Position numbers and translations under genes: made by a program
Shown: positions 1 to 9,420 of the stretch, one piece after another
Layout of the letters: every line of letters begins with the position of its first letter
How positions within the stretch are numbered: the first letter of the stretch is position 1
NCBI GenBank assembly: GCA_020444175.1
Contig: JAHLLM010000018.1
Coordinates: forward strand, 1 to 64,000
Length of the DNA stretch: 64,000 bases
Origin: Desulfobulbaceae bacterium
GTDB taxonomy: Bacteria > Desulfobacterota > Desulfobulbia > Desulfobulbales > SURF-16
Direction of reading: 5' to 3'
Notes under the pieces: generated by a model
What the model was told of the DNA's origin: nothing
Seen by the model: only the letters and a program-made list of their open reading frames with translations
Databases searched by the model: none

Positions 1-18
1 CTCCCGCGGAGGCGGGAG
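1..18. other. Short perfect hairpin at window edge
   Basis: CTCCCGC and GCGGGAG form a 7-bp perfect stem around a 4-nt loop. It lies beyond the 3' end of the minus-strand hisS gene and could be its terminator stem, but any T-run would fall outside the window, so this cannot be decided. Confidence 0.3.
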
Positions 19-80
19 TCTAGAGGTTGACTACTGAGAATTGTATAGAGGCAAAAAAATATATAATAATTTACCGTTTT

Positions 81-1349
81 TTATTGGATAACAAGGGAAT
101 ACAGCTCTGTAGCCCAAGTGGCAACATCATCATTGATCGATATATCCTGCTGCTCCCGATTGGCCATATTACGCAAAACGGCTTTTCCATTTGACAGTTC
201 GTCCTCTCCCATGATCAGCGCAAAGCGGACCATGGCTTTGCCGGCCTGCTTCATCTGGTTTTTCAAACTTCTGTCCTGGAGGTCCATTATTGCGGCAAGA
301 CCTGCTTTTCTTGCCGCATGGGTCAGGGCATACCCCTTTTCCTGCGCAGCTTCTCCCAAAGCGACAACAAAAAGATCAGGTGTTGCAACAGGGACACTGC
401 CCTCCTGCTGGTCAAGAAGCAAAGCCAAGCGCTCCATTCCCATGGCAAAACCGATACCAGGAACATCCGGGCCGCCCAGCTGGGCAACCAGACCGTCATA
501 ACGCCCCCCGGCACCAACAGCGCTTTGTGCTCCGAGGGCATCGGTTACCAGCTCAAAGGTTGTCCTGGTATAGTAATCCAGCCCTCTCACCATGAAAGAG
601 TTGACCGCATACGGAACTGCGAGCAGATCAAGCCCTTTTTTGACTGCCTGGAAATGATCAGCGCAGCTTTGACATATATGATCGAGGATAGAGGGTGCCT
701 TTTCATACTGCTCCTGACAATGGGCACTTTTGCAGTCAAGGACGCGCAGAGGATTCGTTTCTCTTCTACGCAGACAATCATCACAGAGATTCTCAGCCTT
801 ACCCAGAAAATCAAGCAGGGCCTTGTTAAAGGCTGGTCTGCATTTTTTACAGCCAAGGGAGTTTATTTCAAGACTTGCGGAGAGACCAAGTTCCTTTAAG
901 ATGAGCCAGGCCATGGCCATAACTTCGGCATCCACCCGAGGAAGATCGGTTCCCAGAATCTCGACGCTCATCTGGTGAAATTGACGAAGCCGTCCTTTCT
1001 GAGGGCGCTCATGACGGAACATGGGTCCGATTGTATAGAGTTTCTGTACAGCCTTTTTTGACTGCAGGCCGTTTTCAATATAGGCCCGCAATACAGAAGC
1101 CGTGCCTTCAGGCCGCATGGTCAGCGATGACCCGTTGCGGTCTGCAAAGGTATACATCTCTTTTTCAACGATATCCGTTGTTTCCCCGATACTGCGAACA
1201 AACAGCTTGGTTTTTTCGAGGATGGGAACCTTAATTTCGTCAAGATTAAAACGGTGAAAAATTGCCCTGGCCGTCTGTTCAATAAACTGCCAGGTCTCCA
1301 CCTCACCGGGAACGATATCTTTAAAGCCTTTCAGGGCTTTTACACTCAC
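81..1349 (-). CDS. hisS: Histidyl-tRNA synthetase
   Basis: This is a class II aminoacyl-tRNA synthetase that charges tRNA-His in the cytoplasm. Visible family signatures are the ALKGFKDIVPGE start region, the motif-2 like TMRPEGTASVLRAY, GPMFRHERPQKGRLRQFHQ, the histidine-specific RGLDYYTRTTFE and GAGGRYDGL, followed by a C-terminal anticodon-binding domain. A small Cys-rich insertion (CKKC, CDDC and further Cys pairs) sits in the middle, as in many bacterial HisRS. I chose the GTG at 1349 because GAGG lies 8 nt before it and the protein then begins at the conserved KGFKDI region. A longer reading frame to 1409 would need a TTG without a ribosome-binding site. No partner gene is adjacent. Confidence 0.95.
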   Translation of the reverse strand: MSVKALKGFKDIVPGEVETWQFIEQTARAIFHRFNLDEIKVPILEKTKLFVRSIGETTDIVEKEMYTFADRNGSSLTMRPEGTASVLRAYIENGLQSKKAVQKLYTIGPMFRHERPQKGRLRQFHQMSVEILGTDLPRVDAEVMAMAWLILKELGLSASLEINSLGCKKCRPAFNKALLDFLGKAENLCDDCLRRRETNPLRVLDCKSAHCQEQYEKAPSILDHICQSCADHFQAVKKGLDLLAVPYAVNSFMVRGLDYYTRTTFELVTDALGAQSAVGAGGRYDGLVAQLGGPDVPGIGFAMGMERLALLLDQQEGSVPVATPDLFVVALGEAAQEKGYALTHAARKAGLAAIMDLQDRSLKNQMKQAGKAMVRFALIMGEDELSNGKAVLRNMANREQQDISINDDVATWATELYSLVIQ

Positions 1350-1489
1350 AGCTTTTACCTCATCATTAAGAAACCGGGAAAGAATGCCGGACTTCGGCTG
1401 CCGCCCCAATATTATCTGGTAATAAAAAACTGCTAAAGTTATCTGAAGAGCAAAGGAAAGTCAAGAAGTTAGATATCCGAACGTACCTT

Positions 1490-1894
1490 TTATAAAAGCG
1501 ACTCGTGGTCCACCTTCAGACATCTGTCCATTATCACCGTCAGACCATTCTGCCGGGCAAGACGGGCAGCCTCCTCATTGATAATGCCCTCCTGCATCCA
1601 GATAACTTTTGCCTTGATCTTAATTGCATCCGCAACCACGGGCAGAACATCCTCCGGTCTTCGGAAAATATCGACAACGTCAACTGGCTCCCTGATATCA
1701 AGGAGATTCCGGTAGCACGTTTCACCAAGAATTTCCGTCTGGCCGGGATTAACCGGAATAATCTTATATCCCACTTCCTGGAGATAGCGGGCCACCATAT
1801 TGCTTGGCCTGCTTTCTTTGGGAGAGAGCCCGACAACAGCGATAGTTTGAGAGTTTTGCAGAATATTTTTTATCTCAGTAAAGTTGGCAAGCAT
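1490..1894 (-). CDS. CoA-binding domain protein (YccU-like)
   Basis: A 134-residue cytoplasmic protein of the CoA-binding (Rossmann-like) family. IAVVGLSPKESRPSNMVARYL forms the nucleotide-binding loop, IIPVNP follows as in the family, and the C-terminus carries the typical VDVVDIFRRPEDV, VIWMQEGI and VIMDRC segments. The start at 1894 is supported by GGGGG placed six bases before the ATG. The frame stays open upstream to 2056 but that part is not conserved-looking and has no ribosome-binding site. The in vivo role of the family is not settled; binding of CoA or an acyl-CoA is inferred from family membership. Confidence 0.85.
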   Translation of the reverse strand: MLANFTEIKNILQNSQTIAVVGLSPKESRPSNMVARYLQEVGYKIIPVNPGQTEILGETCYRNLLDIREPVDVVDIFRRPEDVLPVVADAIKIKAKVIWMQEGIINEEAARLARQNGLTVIMDRCLKVDHESLL

Positions 1895-2014
1895 TGTTTC
1901 CCCCGATTTTTCTGGCAGATTTTGTTTAATTTTGCCATAGTACCACACTATCCGGCCTGACCGGAAATGGACAATTGAAATGAATAATTTACAATTTTTT
2001 GCAAGGAGCCATTC

Positions 2015-2212
2015 ATGTGCCAGATGAGTGTTGTTTTTGAAAAAAATGGCGATCAAGAAACCATTATGGAAAATGTAACCCTGCTTGAATCTTCCGGGGA
2101 CCAGATAACCGTAAGCACCTTATTTGAAGAACCGAAAGTCATCCCTGCAGCTTATGTTAAAAAAATTGATTTTATGGGCGGCGTCGTAACCCTTGCCCTT
2201 CAGGAGAAATAA
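2015..2212 (+). CDS. CooT-family nickel-binding protein
   Basis: A 65-residue protein opening with MCQMSVVFEK and containing ENVTLLE, VSTLFEEPK and the IDFMGG segment. This is the pattern of the CooT family, small proteins whose N-terminal Cys binds nickel; in Rhodospirillum CooT serves CO dehydrogenase maturation. An AAGGAG ribosome-binding site precedes the ATG. The stop codon is only 3 nt before the next start, a histidine-rich small protein, so the two form an operon. No CO dehydrogenase or hydrogenase gene lies in the window, so the client enzyme is unknown. The family assignment is good; the nickel role is inference from the family. Confidence 0.8.
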   Translation: MCQMSVVFEKNGDQETIMENVTLLESSGDQITVSTLFEEPKVIPAAYVKKIDFMGGVVTLALQEK

Positions 2213-2215
2213 AAG

Positions 2216-2467
2216 ATGACTGATAAAAAAGAGTTATCAGAACTTGAAAAACTGCGTGTCCTTATTCCCCACTGGATTGAACACAGCCACAGCCACCAGC
2301 ACGAATTCCAAAAGTGGGTTAGCGTAGCCCGGAGTGACGGGCAGGAAATCGCGGCTGAAGAAATCGAGAAGGCCCTGCAAAAACTTGCCGAGGCAGACAC
2401 AGCCTTAAAAAAAGCCCTGGAGAGCCTGGGCGGAACCGTGGAAGGCCATCATCATCACCATCATTAA
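2216..2467 (+). CDS. Small protein with natural C-terminal hexahistidine
   Basis: An 83-residue, mostly helical protein. Near residues 23-28 it has HSHSHQHE and it ends in EGHHHHHH, a genomic six-histidine tail encoded by CAT/CAC codons. It lies 3 nt downstream of the CooT-like gene, so co-translation is likely. Histidine clusters of this kind bind nickel, zinc or cobalt, and CooJ of Rhodospirillum is a precedent for a His-rich protein next to CooT; sequence similarity to CooJ was not tested. A metal storage or delivery role is inference from the residues and the partner. Codon use and the shared operon argue against vector contamination. Confidence 0.75.
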   Translation: MTDKKELSELEKLRVLIPHWIEHSHSHQHEFQKWVSVARSDGQEIAAEEIEKALQKLAEADTALKKALESLGGTVEGHHHHHH

Positions 2468-2521
2468 CTCATGATGGGTGAGGCGTAAAGAGTGAGGAGT
2501 TGAGGGAACAAAACAAACACA

Positions 2522-3157
2522 TCACTTGTTGCTTCTGCTGAAAATGGGCAGCCGGGCTATCTCCATGAAGCTCTTTACATGATATTCGGCATCAAGCGCT
2601 TCATTTTTAAAGGCGATCATTTTCATGCCCACACTGTTGCAATGCTCACGGTCCACAGTTGAATCGCCGATATAAATTGCTTCATCAACCTTCCTGCCGA
2701 AATGGCCAAGGATGTCATGCAGGGCATCGGGATAAGGTTTTGGCCGCTCCACGTCAAAAGCCGTCACCACCTTGCCGAAGTGCCGGGACAGATCAAAGAT
2801 ATCCAGAATATCACGCATGGTGGTTGTTCTGTTTGTACTGATAGCCCTGTCATAACGGGGAGTCAGAAATTCAAGAAATTCGACCAGGTCAGGCTCCATA
2901 TTCATATATTGCAAAAAGGGCTGATAATCCAGATCAGCCCTGTATTTTTCCGCCTTATCAATATCCCCTGGATAATGACGCAGAATATAGCGAACCGACT
3001 CCATAACATTATGAATATGAACGTATTCAAGCTCCTCGTCATTCATCGGCGGATGGCCAAGAGCGGAAAGGATCTGATTATAATACATTTTATTGGCGCT
3101 TTTTGAATCAAACATAACGCCGTCGCAGTCAAAAATAACAAGTTTCAGTTCAGACAT
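2522..3157 (-). CDS. HAD-superfamily phosphatase (phosphoglycolate phosphatase-like)
   Basis: A 211-residue HAD hydrolase. Motif I is VIFDCDGVMFDS at residues 7-18, with the nucleophile and acid/base aspartates. Motif II is the AISTNRTT segment, motif III is the lysine in ERPKPYPD, and motif IV is YIGDSTVD. A helical cap lies between motifs I and II, as in the Gph/PGP subgroup. The substrate cannot be read from the sequence; phosphoglycolate or a nucleotide monophosphate are typical for the group. The gene is monocistronic and converges with the small nickel-protein operon. Confidence 0.85.
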   Translation of the reverse strand: MSELKLVIFDCDGVMFDSKSANKMYYNQILSALGHPPMNDEELEYVHIHNVMESVRYILRHYPGDIDKAEKYRADLDYQPFLQYMNMEPDLVEFLEFLTPRYDRAISTNRTTTMRDILDIFDLSRHFGKVVTAFDVERPKPYPDALHDILGHFGRKVDEAIYIGDSTVDREHCNSVGMKMIAFKNEALDAEYHVKSFMEIARLPIFSRSNK

Positions 3158-3252
3158 TTATTTTTCAAGATTTAATTTTTGATTTTAAGTGGTACTGTAC
3201 CTGTATAACGAACTTCATAACTTAACACTTTTAATTTCAAACTTCCACCACC

Positions 3253-4863
3253 ATGACTCTGGCAACCGATTTTCTCATTATTGGCTCCGGAATTTCCGGT
3301 CTTTCCTTTGCCCTCAAGGCGGCCCGACTCGGTCGCGTAACCCTGGTAACAAAAAAAAACAAGGTTGATACCGCAACAAACCTTGCCCAGGGAGGCATTG
3401 CCGCTGTTTTATCCGAAGACGATTCTTTTGATTTGCACATCAAGGACACCCTGCAGGCAGGGGCTGGTTTATGCGATGAAGAGATTGTCCGACTGGTTGT
3501 GGAAACCGGACCGGAAAGGGTCAATGAACTCATCGACCTGGGGGTATCTTTTACCCATGATGAAAAAGACGCTTCCCGGCTTGACCTTGGCCGAGAAGGA
3601 GGGCACTCAGCCAGAAGAATTGCCCATGCCCATGACCTTACCGGCAGGGAGATTGAAAGGGGCCTCCTTGCCCAAGTGGAGGAGAACAGCAACATCATGG
3701 TCCTGGAGGATCATCTGGCTATTGATCTCCTTATTGCCTCCAAGGCTGGTGTTCCCACAGCGAACTCGCATTCGGACCGTTGTCTGGGAGCCTATATCCT
3801 TGATCGTCGCGACAACTCAATCATTCCTTATCTGGCAAAAATTACCGTTCTTTGCAGCGGCGGAGCAGGCAAGGTCTATCTCTATACCACCAATCCGGAC
3901 ATTGCCACCGGCGATGGTATCGCCATGGCTTACCGGGCCGGAGCCAAGGTGGCCAATCTTGAATTTGTCCAGTTTCACCCCACCTGCCTCTACCATCCCC
4001 GGGCAAAAAACTTCCTCATTTCCGAAGCCGTTCGAGGCGAGGGAGGCCGGCTTATTGACAAAAACGGCAATGCCTTCATGAAAAAATATGACGACAGAGG
4101 CGACCTTGCCACCAGGGATGCCGTGGCGCGGGCCATCGACACGGAAATGAAGGCAAGCGGAGATGACAATGTTTTCCTCGACATCAGTCACAGGCCTGCG
4201 GATTTTGTCAAAAATCGCTTCCCCAATATCTACAAAACCTGTCTTTTATACGGCATTGATATTACTCAAGATCCAATCCCCGTGGTCCCGGCGGCCCATT
4301 ATATGTGCGGCGGCGTTCTGACAGATAAAATGGGACGCTCGTCCCTTGAAAACCTCTTTGCCTTTGGAGAAGCTGCCTGCACCGGCCTGCACGGCGGCAA
4401 CAGGCTGGCAAGCAATTCCCTTCTTGAGGCGGTTGTCTTTGCCCATCAGGCTTTTTCACAATGCGAAAAGGACTGGGAAGAATTAAGCAAAAAACCTTTT
4501 GACCAGATTTCCGGCTGGTTTGCCGGACAGGCCGAGAGAATTGAGGAGTGCGTCCTGATTAGTCACAACTGGGACCAGATTCGACGCCTGATGTGGAATT
4601 ATGTGGGGATTGTCCGTTCTGAAAAGAGACTCAAACTCGTCCGGAAGCGCATGGAGCCTATTCTGGAAGAGGTCTCCCAGCACTTCCGCGACTACCTTCT
4701 GACGCCGGACCTCATTGAACTGCGCAACCTGGCCCTGGTTGCCGAACTCATTGTCAAAAGCGCCATGACACGCAAGGAATCCCGGGGACTCCATTATATT
4801 GTCGATTACCCGGAAAGGGACGATATCAACTGGAAAAAGAATACGGTTTTACAAAAAGCATAA
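3253..4863 (+). CDS. nadB: L-aspartate oxidase
   Basis: NadB oxidises L-aspartate to iminoaspartate, the first step of de novo NAD synthesis, using FAD. The N-terminal dinucleotide fold is FLIIGSGISGLSFALKAA, followed by ATNLAQGGIAAVL, HDLTGREIERGLL, GEGGRLID and the FAD-proximal GEAACTGLHGGNRLASNSLLE. The C-terminal helical domain ends near residue 520. The length of 536 residues is normal. In anaerobes fumarate can replace oxygen as acceptor. No clear ribosome-binding site precedes the ATG. nadA and nadC are not in the window. It converges with the pentapeptide gene, with only 2 nt between the stops. Confidence 0.95.
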   Translation: MTLATDFLIIGSGISGLSFALKAARLGRVTLVTKKNKVDTATNLAQGGIAAVLSEDDSFDLHIKDTLQAGAGLCDEEIVRLVVETGPERVNELIDLGVSFTHDEKDASRLDLGREGGHSARRIAHAHDLTGREIERGLLAQVEENSNIMVLEDHLAIDLLIASKAGVPTANSHSDRCLGAYILDRRDNSIIPYLAKITVLCSGGAGKVYLYTTNPDIATGDGIAMAYRAGAKVANLEFVQFHPTCLYHPRAKNFLISEAVRGEGGRLIDKNGNAFMKKYDDRGDLATRDAVARAIDTEMKASGDDNVFLDISHRPADFVKNRFPNIYKTCLLYGIDITQDPIPVVPAAHYMCGGVLTDKMGRSSLENLFAFGEAACTGLHGGNRLASNSLLEAVVFAHQAFSQCEKDWEELSKKPFDQISGWFAGQAERIEECVLISHNWDQIRRLMWNYVGIVRSEKRLKLVRKRMEPILEEVSQHFRDYLLTPDLIELRNLALVAELIVKSAMTRKESRGLHYIVDYPERDDINWKKNTVLQKA

Positions 4864-4865
4864 AA

Positions 4866-6107
4866 TTAAAAAATCTTAAAAATTGATTTCTTCTCTTCCT
4901 GCTGCACCCCAGCTTCATCCGGAGCGCTATACCCTTTTACAGCTTGGAAGTTTGTCCGCTGTATGACGGCATCCGTCAAATCTGCCCCGGTCAGGTCCGC
5001 TTCGGAAAAATCTGTTTTAACAAGATAGGCCTGCTTCAGATTGGCACCATTCAAGTTGGCTTCGCGCAGATTTGCCCAATGGAGATTCGCCTTTTCAAGA
5101 TCGGCATTGTGCACGTCAGCGTCCTCAAGCACAGCTTCAACCATTCTTGCCCCTGAAAGATTGGCGTCCTGCAGAATTGCGTCTTCAAGATTTGCCTCTT
5201 CAAGGTTTGCACCCTTGAGATTCGCGCCGGAAAGATCGGCTCCGGAGAGATCGGCTCCTGAAAAAATCGCACCTTCCAGATTGGCACCTCGCAGGTTGGC
5301 TCCACTTAAAACCGCGCCCTGCAAATCAGCACCGGAAAGGTTGATTTTTTCGGCATCAGCATTTTTGAGCTTGGCATATCTCAGATTGCTTTTACTCAGA
5401 TCGCACTGCACGCACTCCTTGTCTTCAATAAGATGACGCATCTCCACGGTACGCGGGGCCAAGGGAGCAACAAAATCACTATCGTCATCAACTTGTCTAC
5501 CAGGAAAGGCAGGCTGGGCAAAATCGGCATTCGCCCGTCGCTCCTCTTCCTCATCACCAAACCATTTCAGAGGATTCCACCAGCTTCCTTCTTCTCTACC
5601 GGCAACAGAGGAGGCTTTTTCCGCTCGCGGACTGCGGCGACTTCCCGGCATTGTCTGTCCTGTGCCGATACCTTGGGTGGAATAGTCCGCCTGCCCTCCG
5701 CCTAGAATTGTAAACGTTGACTGCAGTCCGGAATCGGTCCGGAACATCTTGAAACCATCATCCATTTTAACAACCGAATAACAATTCAGGAAACCACCGG
5801 CCCATCTGTCATATTTCATACAGAGCCTGTTTTCCTTGCTGACTTTCCACTTTCCAGACGTTTTTTCACCGACAAAATTTTCAGCGGAAAGTTTACCGCT
5901 GGTGTGGAGAATAACATCGGCCTTATCAGCTTTATCCCAACTGATTACGCGAAGGGTTTTCCCGGCAACAAGAGTGCGGATCTCCTTGCCGGACAGCTCA
6001 ACTCCGCCCATCTCTCTGGCTTCATCTATGTCAATATGCTGCTTACTGCAGGCGGGAAGGGAAAGAAGCAGGACAAGGAACAGAAAAAAATATTTTGCTG
6101 ATTTCAT
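4866..6107 (-). CDS. Pentapeptide-repeat lipoprotein
   Basis: A 413-residue protein with a lipoprotein signal peptide (MKSAKYFFLFLVLLLSLPAC). After a non-repeated region and a basic, low-complexity stretch, the C-terminal third is a run of about 25 pentapeptides of the A(D/N)Lxx type, which fold as a right-handed quadrilateral beta-helix. Such helices act as scaffolds or binding surfaces; no specific function can be given. The ATG at 6107 is chosen because it starts the signal peptide. The frame runs further upstream through an octanucleotide repeat that would encode NQPINQST units, but there is no credible start there. No Shine-Dalgarno is visible, which is odd. Confidence 0.8.
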   Translation of the reverse strand: MKSAKYFFLFLVLLLSLPACSKQHIDIDEAREMGGVELSGKEIRTLVAGKTLRVISWDKADKADVILHTSGKLSAENFVGEKTSGKWKVSKENRLCMKYDRWAGGFLNCYSVVKMDDGFKMFRTDSGLQSTFTILGGGQADYSTQGIGTGQTMPGSRRSPRAEKASSVAGREEGSWWNPLKWFGDEEEERRANADFAQPAFPGRQVDDDSDFVAPLAPRTVEMRHLIEDKECVQCDLSKSNLRYAKLKNADAEKINLSGADLQGAVLSGANLRGANLEGAIFSGADLSGADLSGANLKGANLEEANLEDAILQDANLSGARMVEAVLEDADVHNADLEKANLHWANLREANLNGANLKQAYLVKTDFSEADLTGADLTDAVIQRTNFQAVKGYSAPDEAGVQQEEKKSIFKIF

Positions 6108-6120
6108 ATTGATCATATTG

Positions 6121-6168
6121 GTTGATTGGTTGATTGGTTGATTGGTTGATTGGTTGATTGGTTGATTG
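6121..6168. repeat. Octanucleotide tandem repeat (GTTGATTG)6
   Basis: Six perfect head-to-tail copies of GTTGATTG, with a partial copy on the left. The array ends 13 bp before the chosen start codon of the minus-strand pentapeptide lipoprotein, where its promoter or ribosome-binding site would be expected. Confidence 0.9.
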
Positions 6169-6249
6169 ACCCGGAAATAAAGACAAAAAATACCACTATC
6201 CTGTTCAAGGGTCAACTCTTCCTGCAACCCGGAATCCCAAACTCCCCCA

Positions 6250-8463
6250 TCAACTTCCAGCCAACATCTTCAGGAGTTTTTTTACATCAGTGGTCGGCAT
6301 GCTGCAGGTAAAGTTCTGACACACATAGGCACAGGCCCTGCCACCTTGCGGGGTCAGTGCGGCAATAGACGGCATTTTTTTTGCCAGAAACGCCTGTCCC
6401 TCCCCCCCGTCAGCCAGGAGCACAATTGTGTTGGGCAGATACAGGGAATGAACAGTTGCAATCATTTTCTCCGTATCCTCGGACTTGGAATTCCCGGCAA
6501 TGACAACCTGGCGTGGCTTGTTCCCGTGGAAATCAAGAGCTGCAAGCATCTGCGGCAGGGCAAGGGGATAACGGTTAATCTGGCCGGCAAGTGAAAAAAT
6601 CGTCTCTTCTCCTTTTTGGTGCCAGTCAGTAAAGCCAAGGGGAGCAAGGCGCAAAAGATTCATGGCGGCCACCGAATTTGCAGCAGGCTCCGCTCCGTCA
6701 TAATCATTTTTCATTCGCACGAGCAGAGTGGCATCGGTCCCGGTTGTCTCAAAAAAACCTCCCCCTTCTCTATCTTCAAACAGATCAAGCTGTTTCCCGG
6801 TAAGCAAAATGGCTTTTTGCAGGTAGAGATTCTCAAAACAGACCTGGTATAAATCCAGCAGTCCCTGGACAAAAAAGGCATAATCATCGAGCTGGGCGCC
6901 AAGACCGGCCTCACCGTTTCGGTAGCGGCGAAGCAGGGTATTTTCTTTTGGGTCGTAAAGAGTTGCAAGGATAAAATCAGCAGCCCTTTTTGCTGATTCA
7001 AGGTAAACACCATCACGCGTTATCTGGTAGCCTTTGGCAAAGGCGCTTATCATCAGGCCGTTCCACGAACAGATTACCTTATCATCAAGATGAGGTCTTG
7101 GCCTGTTTCCCCTTTCGGCAAAAAGTTTTTGCCTTGCCTCAGCAACAAGAGCCTCAATTTCCGCCCTGCCTTTTGTAAATTTTTTAGACGCCTCGTCGAC
7201 AGTCCCGGCCTGATAAAAAATATTTTTCCCCTGAAACTCATGAAGTGGATCGGCAAGGGCGTTACCGGCCGGCTGCACTCCGTAAAGGAAAGAAAAAATT
7301 TCAGCCGTTTCATCGCCAAGAATCTGCTTCAACTCCTTTGCTTTCCAGGTATAAAAAGCCCCCTCCCCATGATCTGCGGGATTGTCCGGCTCCTGGCTGT
7401 CTGCGTCTTCTGCTGAATAAAACCCGCCCTTTTCATCGGTCATATCACGCCGTACATAATCAAGCACCTCTTTGCCGATCCTCAGGAAAAAAGGATCGCC
7501 GCTGAGCTGATAGGCCTCAAAATATGATACGGCGAGCTGGGCCTGATCATAGAGCATTTTTTCAAAATGGGGTACGCGCCACTGGTCGTCCACCGAATAG
7601 CGATGAAAACCTCCGCCAAGCAGGTCATACATGCCGCCCTGGGCCATTTGGCGTAGTGTATCAAGGGTCATATCAAGCGCCTCGGTGTCTCCAGTCCGCT
7701 TGTACCAGCGCAGTAAGAAATTAAAAACAACGGGTCTGGGGAATTTGGGAGCCGGGCCAAAGCCTGCATGTTTTTTATCATAAAGCTCCTGCTGCTGCGC
7801 AAAAGCCTTATCAAGTACAGTCAGCTCAACCGCGCCTTTCTGTCCCCGGCTCAGAGTTTGCAGATGATCATTCAGGGAGCGGGCTCCTTCCATAATACGT
7901 GAAGGATCCTGTTGCCAGGCCGTGTTTATCGACTGAAGCAGATCAAGAAATCCGTGTCTTCCCATGGCAGCACGTGGCGGGAAATAGGTTCCGGCATAAA
8001 ACGGTTTGCGGTCGGCCGTCAAAAACACGGACATAGGCCATCCCCCCCCGCCGCTGATGGCCTGGGTTGCCGCCATGTAAATACGATCAACATCGGGCCG
8101 CTCCTCCCGGTCAACTTTAATGCAGATGAAATGGCTGTTGAGATAGGCGGCTATCTCATCGTCCTCAAAGGACTCATGGGCCATGACATGGCACCAGTGG
8201 CAGGTGGAATAGCCGATTGACAGAAAAATAGGCTTATTTTCTTTTTTCGCCCTTGCAAAGGCCTCTTCCCCCCAGGGCATCCAGTCCACTGGATTAAAGG
8301 CATGCTGCAAGAGATAAGGACTTTGTTCATTGATAAGGCTGTTTGATTTTTTACCCAGCGCAAGCTGTTTTTCAACAAAAGTTGAAGCACTTGGCGCGGC
8401 AAAGGAAAGAGGAGCTGCCAGCAGGGCAAGAATAAGAAGTAGGAAAATTATTGAAAATGGCAC
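6250..8463 (-). CDS. Exported thioredoxin-domain DUF255 protein (YyaL/SPATA20 family)
   Basis: A 737-residue protein of the YyaL family: an N-terminal thioredoxin-like domain joined to an (alpha/alpha)6 barrel resembling N-acylglucosamine epimerases. The N-terminal signature [21 protein letters not shown] is followed by [11 protein letters not shown], with the CxxC pair, and [10 protein letters not shown]. The barrel region has [16 protein letters not shown] and the [16 protein letters not shown] segment. Unlike many homologues it begins with a hydrophobic signal peptide ([20 protein letters not shown]), so it is probably periplasmic. The biochemical role of the family is unknown. The gene stands alone between two unrelated minus-strand genes. 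Confidence 0.85.
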   Translation of the reverse strand: MPFSIIFLLLILALLAAPLSFAAPSASTFVEKQLALGKKSNSLINEQSPYLLQHAFNPVDWMPWGEEAFARAKKENKPIFLSIGYSTCHWCHVMAHESFEDDEIAAYLNSHFICIKVDREERPDVDRIYMAATQAISGGGGWPMSVFLTADRKPFYAGTYFPPRAAMGRHGFLDLLQSINTAWQQDPSRIMEGARSLNDHLQTLSRGQKGAVELTVLDKAFAQQQELYDKKHAGFGPAPKFPRPVVFNFLLRWYKRTGDTEALDMTLDTLRQMAQGGMYDLLGGGFHRYSVDDQWRVPHFEKMLYDQAQLAVSYFEAYQLSGDPFFLRIGKEVLDYVRRDMTDEKGGFYSAEDADSQEPDNPADHGEGAFYTWKAKELKQILGDETAEIFSFLYGVQPAGNALADPLHEFQGKNIFYQAGTVDEASKKFTKGRAEIEALVAEARQKLFAERGNRPRPHLDDKVICSWNGLMISAFAKGYQITRDGVYLESAKRAADFILATLYDPKENTLLRRYRNGEAGLGAQLDDYAFFVQGLLDLYQVCFENLYLQKAILLTGKQLDLFEDREGGGFFETTGTDATLLVRMKNDYDGAEPAANSVAAMNLLRLAPLGFTDWHQKGEETIFSLAGQINRYPLALPQMLAALDFHGNKPRQVVIAGNSKSEDTEKMIATVHSLYLPNTIVLLADGGEGQAFLAKKMPSIAALTPQGGRACAYVCQNFTCSMPTTDVKKLLKMLAGS

Positions 8464-8652
8464 GAAAACACCTCCGCTATCATTTTTGTGTTTACAGCTT
8501 CCGGTTTACAATTGCCGACAAACATACAATAGTTACTAATTACCATAATCAGCATAACTCTCTTTTGCTTTGAAAATTTTTTTTTCTAGTTCCCCATGAA
8601 TCACAAAAGAAAAGTGGGGCAACACCTCACTCCTCACCCTCATCGCCTCACA

Positions 8653-9420
8653 CTACTGATCTACCTCAAGAACAAGCTCTATCGGCTGGTGATCCGAACT
8701 CCTCACCTCAAAGCGGCACGAGGCGGAAACCACCTTCAAACCTTTTACAAAAACATGATCCAGAACCCGGCCAAAATAGCGGGACCTGCGATCCGGTGAA
8801 AAAGTGGCATAATCCATATGCAGATTATCGGTCATGTCCTGCAGAAAATCACTGCGCCTGGTCAGCCAGGTGTTAAAATCTCCAGCCAGCAGAATCGGCC
8901 CGTTGTGCCTGCCGATCTTCTTTTCAAGTTGACGCATCTGGCGTTTAAATTTATTAAATCGCACAAAATTAATGGCATGGACATTCAAAACCAGCAGATC
9001 ACTGCTGCTTGTTTGTAATTCATAGTGGCAGCCTATGGCCATTTTGGGGAGCCGAACCAAGGGCTCATGACTTGGCGAACGAAGATAAAAAATATCACTC
9101 GGCCTTGCCCTGCTGCCAGTCATTACACCTGCATTAATGGCATGCAGACGTCGGGTAAAGCCTGTTGCCAGCTCCCAACGCATATGGGAAAGCTGTTCAA
9201 GCACATCCAGCATGGCTGGACGCAGAAAAGCCTCCTGGAGCAAAACCAGATCCTTGCCGCGAATTAACTTCAAAAAATCAACAGCCCAATGGCTTTTTTT
9301 GGCTTTGAATATGTTCCAGACAAGCACCTCAAAGCGATATCCAACTGTCGGGGCAGATGAATTTCCAAACGATGTAAGAACCCTTGAATGTTCCGGAACT
9401 GTATGGGTCAGCCCCCTCAT
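8653..9420 (-). CDS. Endonuclease/exonuclease/phosphatase (EEP) family protein
   Basis: A 255-residue metal-dependent phosphodiesterase-fold protein. The EEP signatures are VLVWNIFKA, the metal-binding Glu in LLQEAF, the LAGDFNTW loop (Asp and Asn), LDHVFVKG and the terminal SSDHQPIEL with the catalytic Asp-His. There is no signal peptide, so it is cytoplasmic. The family includes nucleases and phosphatases and the sequence does not tell which substrate is used. It is unlike the ExoIII domain encoded at 11756-13201, which has WNVNGIRA. It is monocistronic. Confidence 0.8.
   Translation of the reverse strand: MRGLTHTVPEHSRVLTSFGNSSAPTVGYRFEVLVWNIFKAKKSHWAVDFLKLIRGKDLVLLQEAFLRPAMLDVLEQLSHMRWELATGFTRRLHAINAGVMTGSRARPSDIFYLRSPSHEPLVRLPKMAIGCHYELQTSSSDLLVLNVHAINFVRFNKFKRQMRQLEKKIGRHNGPILLAGDFNTWLTRRSDFLQDMTDNLHMDYATFSPDRRSRYFGRVLDHVFVKGLKVVSASCRFEVRSSDHQPIELVLEVDQ

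Noticed and set aside
2440-2467. Hexahistidine tail as vector contamination
   Set aside because: It follows an in-frame native gene in an operon with native flanks on both sides, and the upstream part of the protein has its own His cluster.
6108-6227. N-terminal extension of the pentapeptide protein encoded by the octamer repeat
   Set aside because: It would require a TTG start without a ribosome-binding site and would bury the lipoprotein signal peptide.
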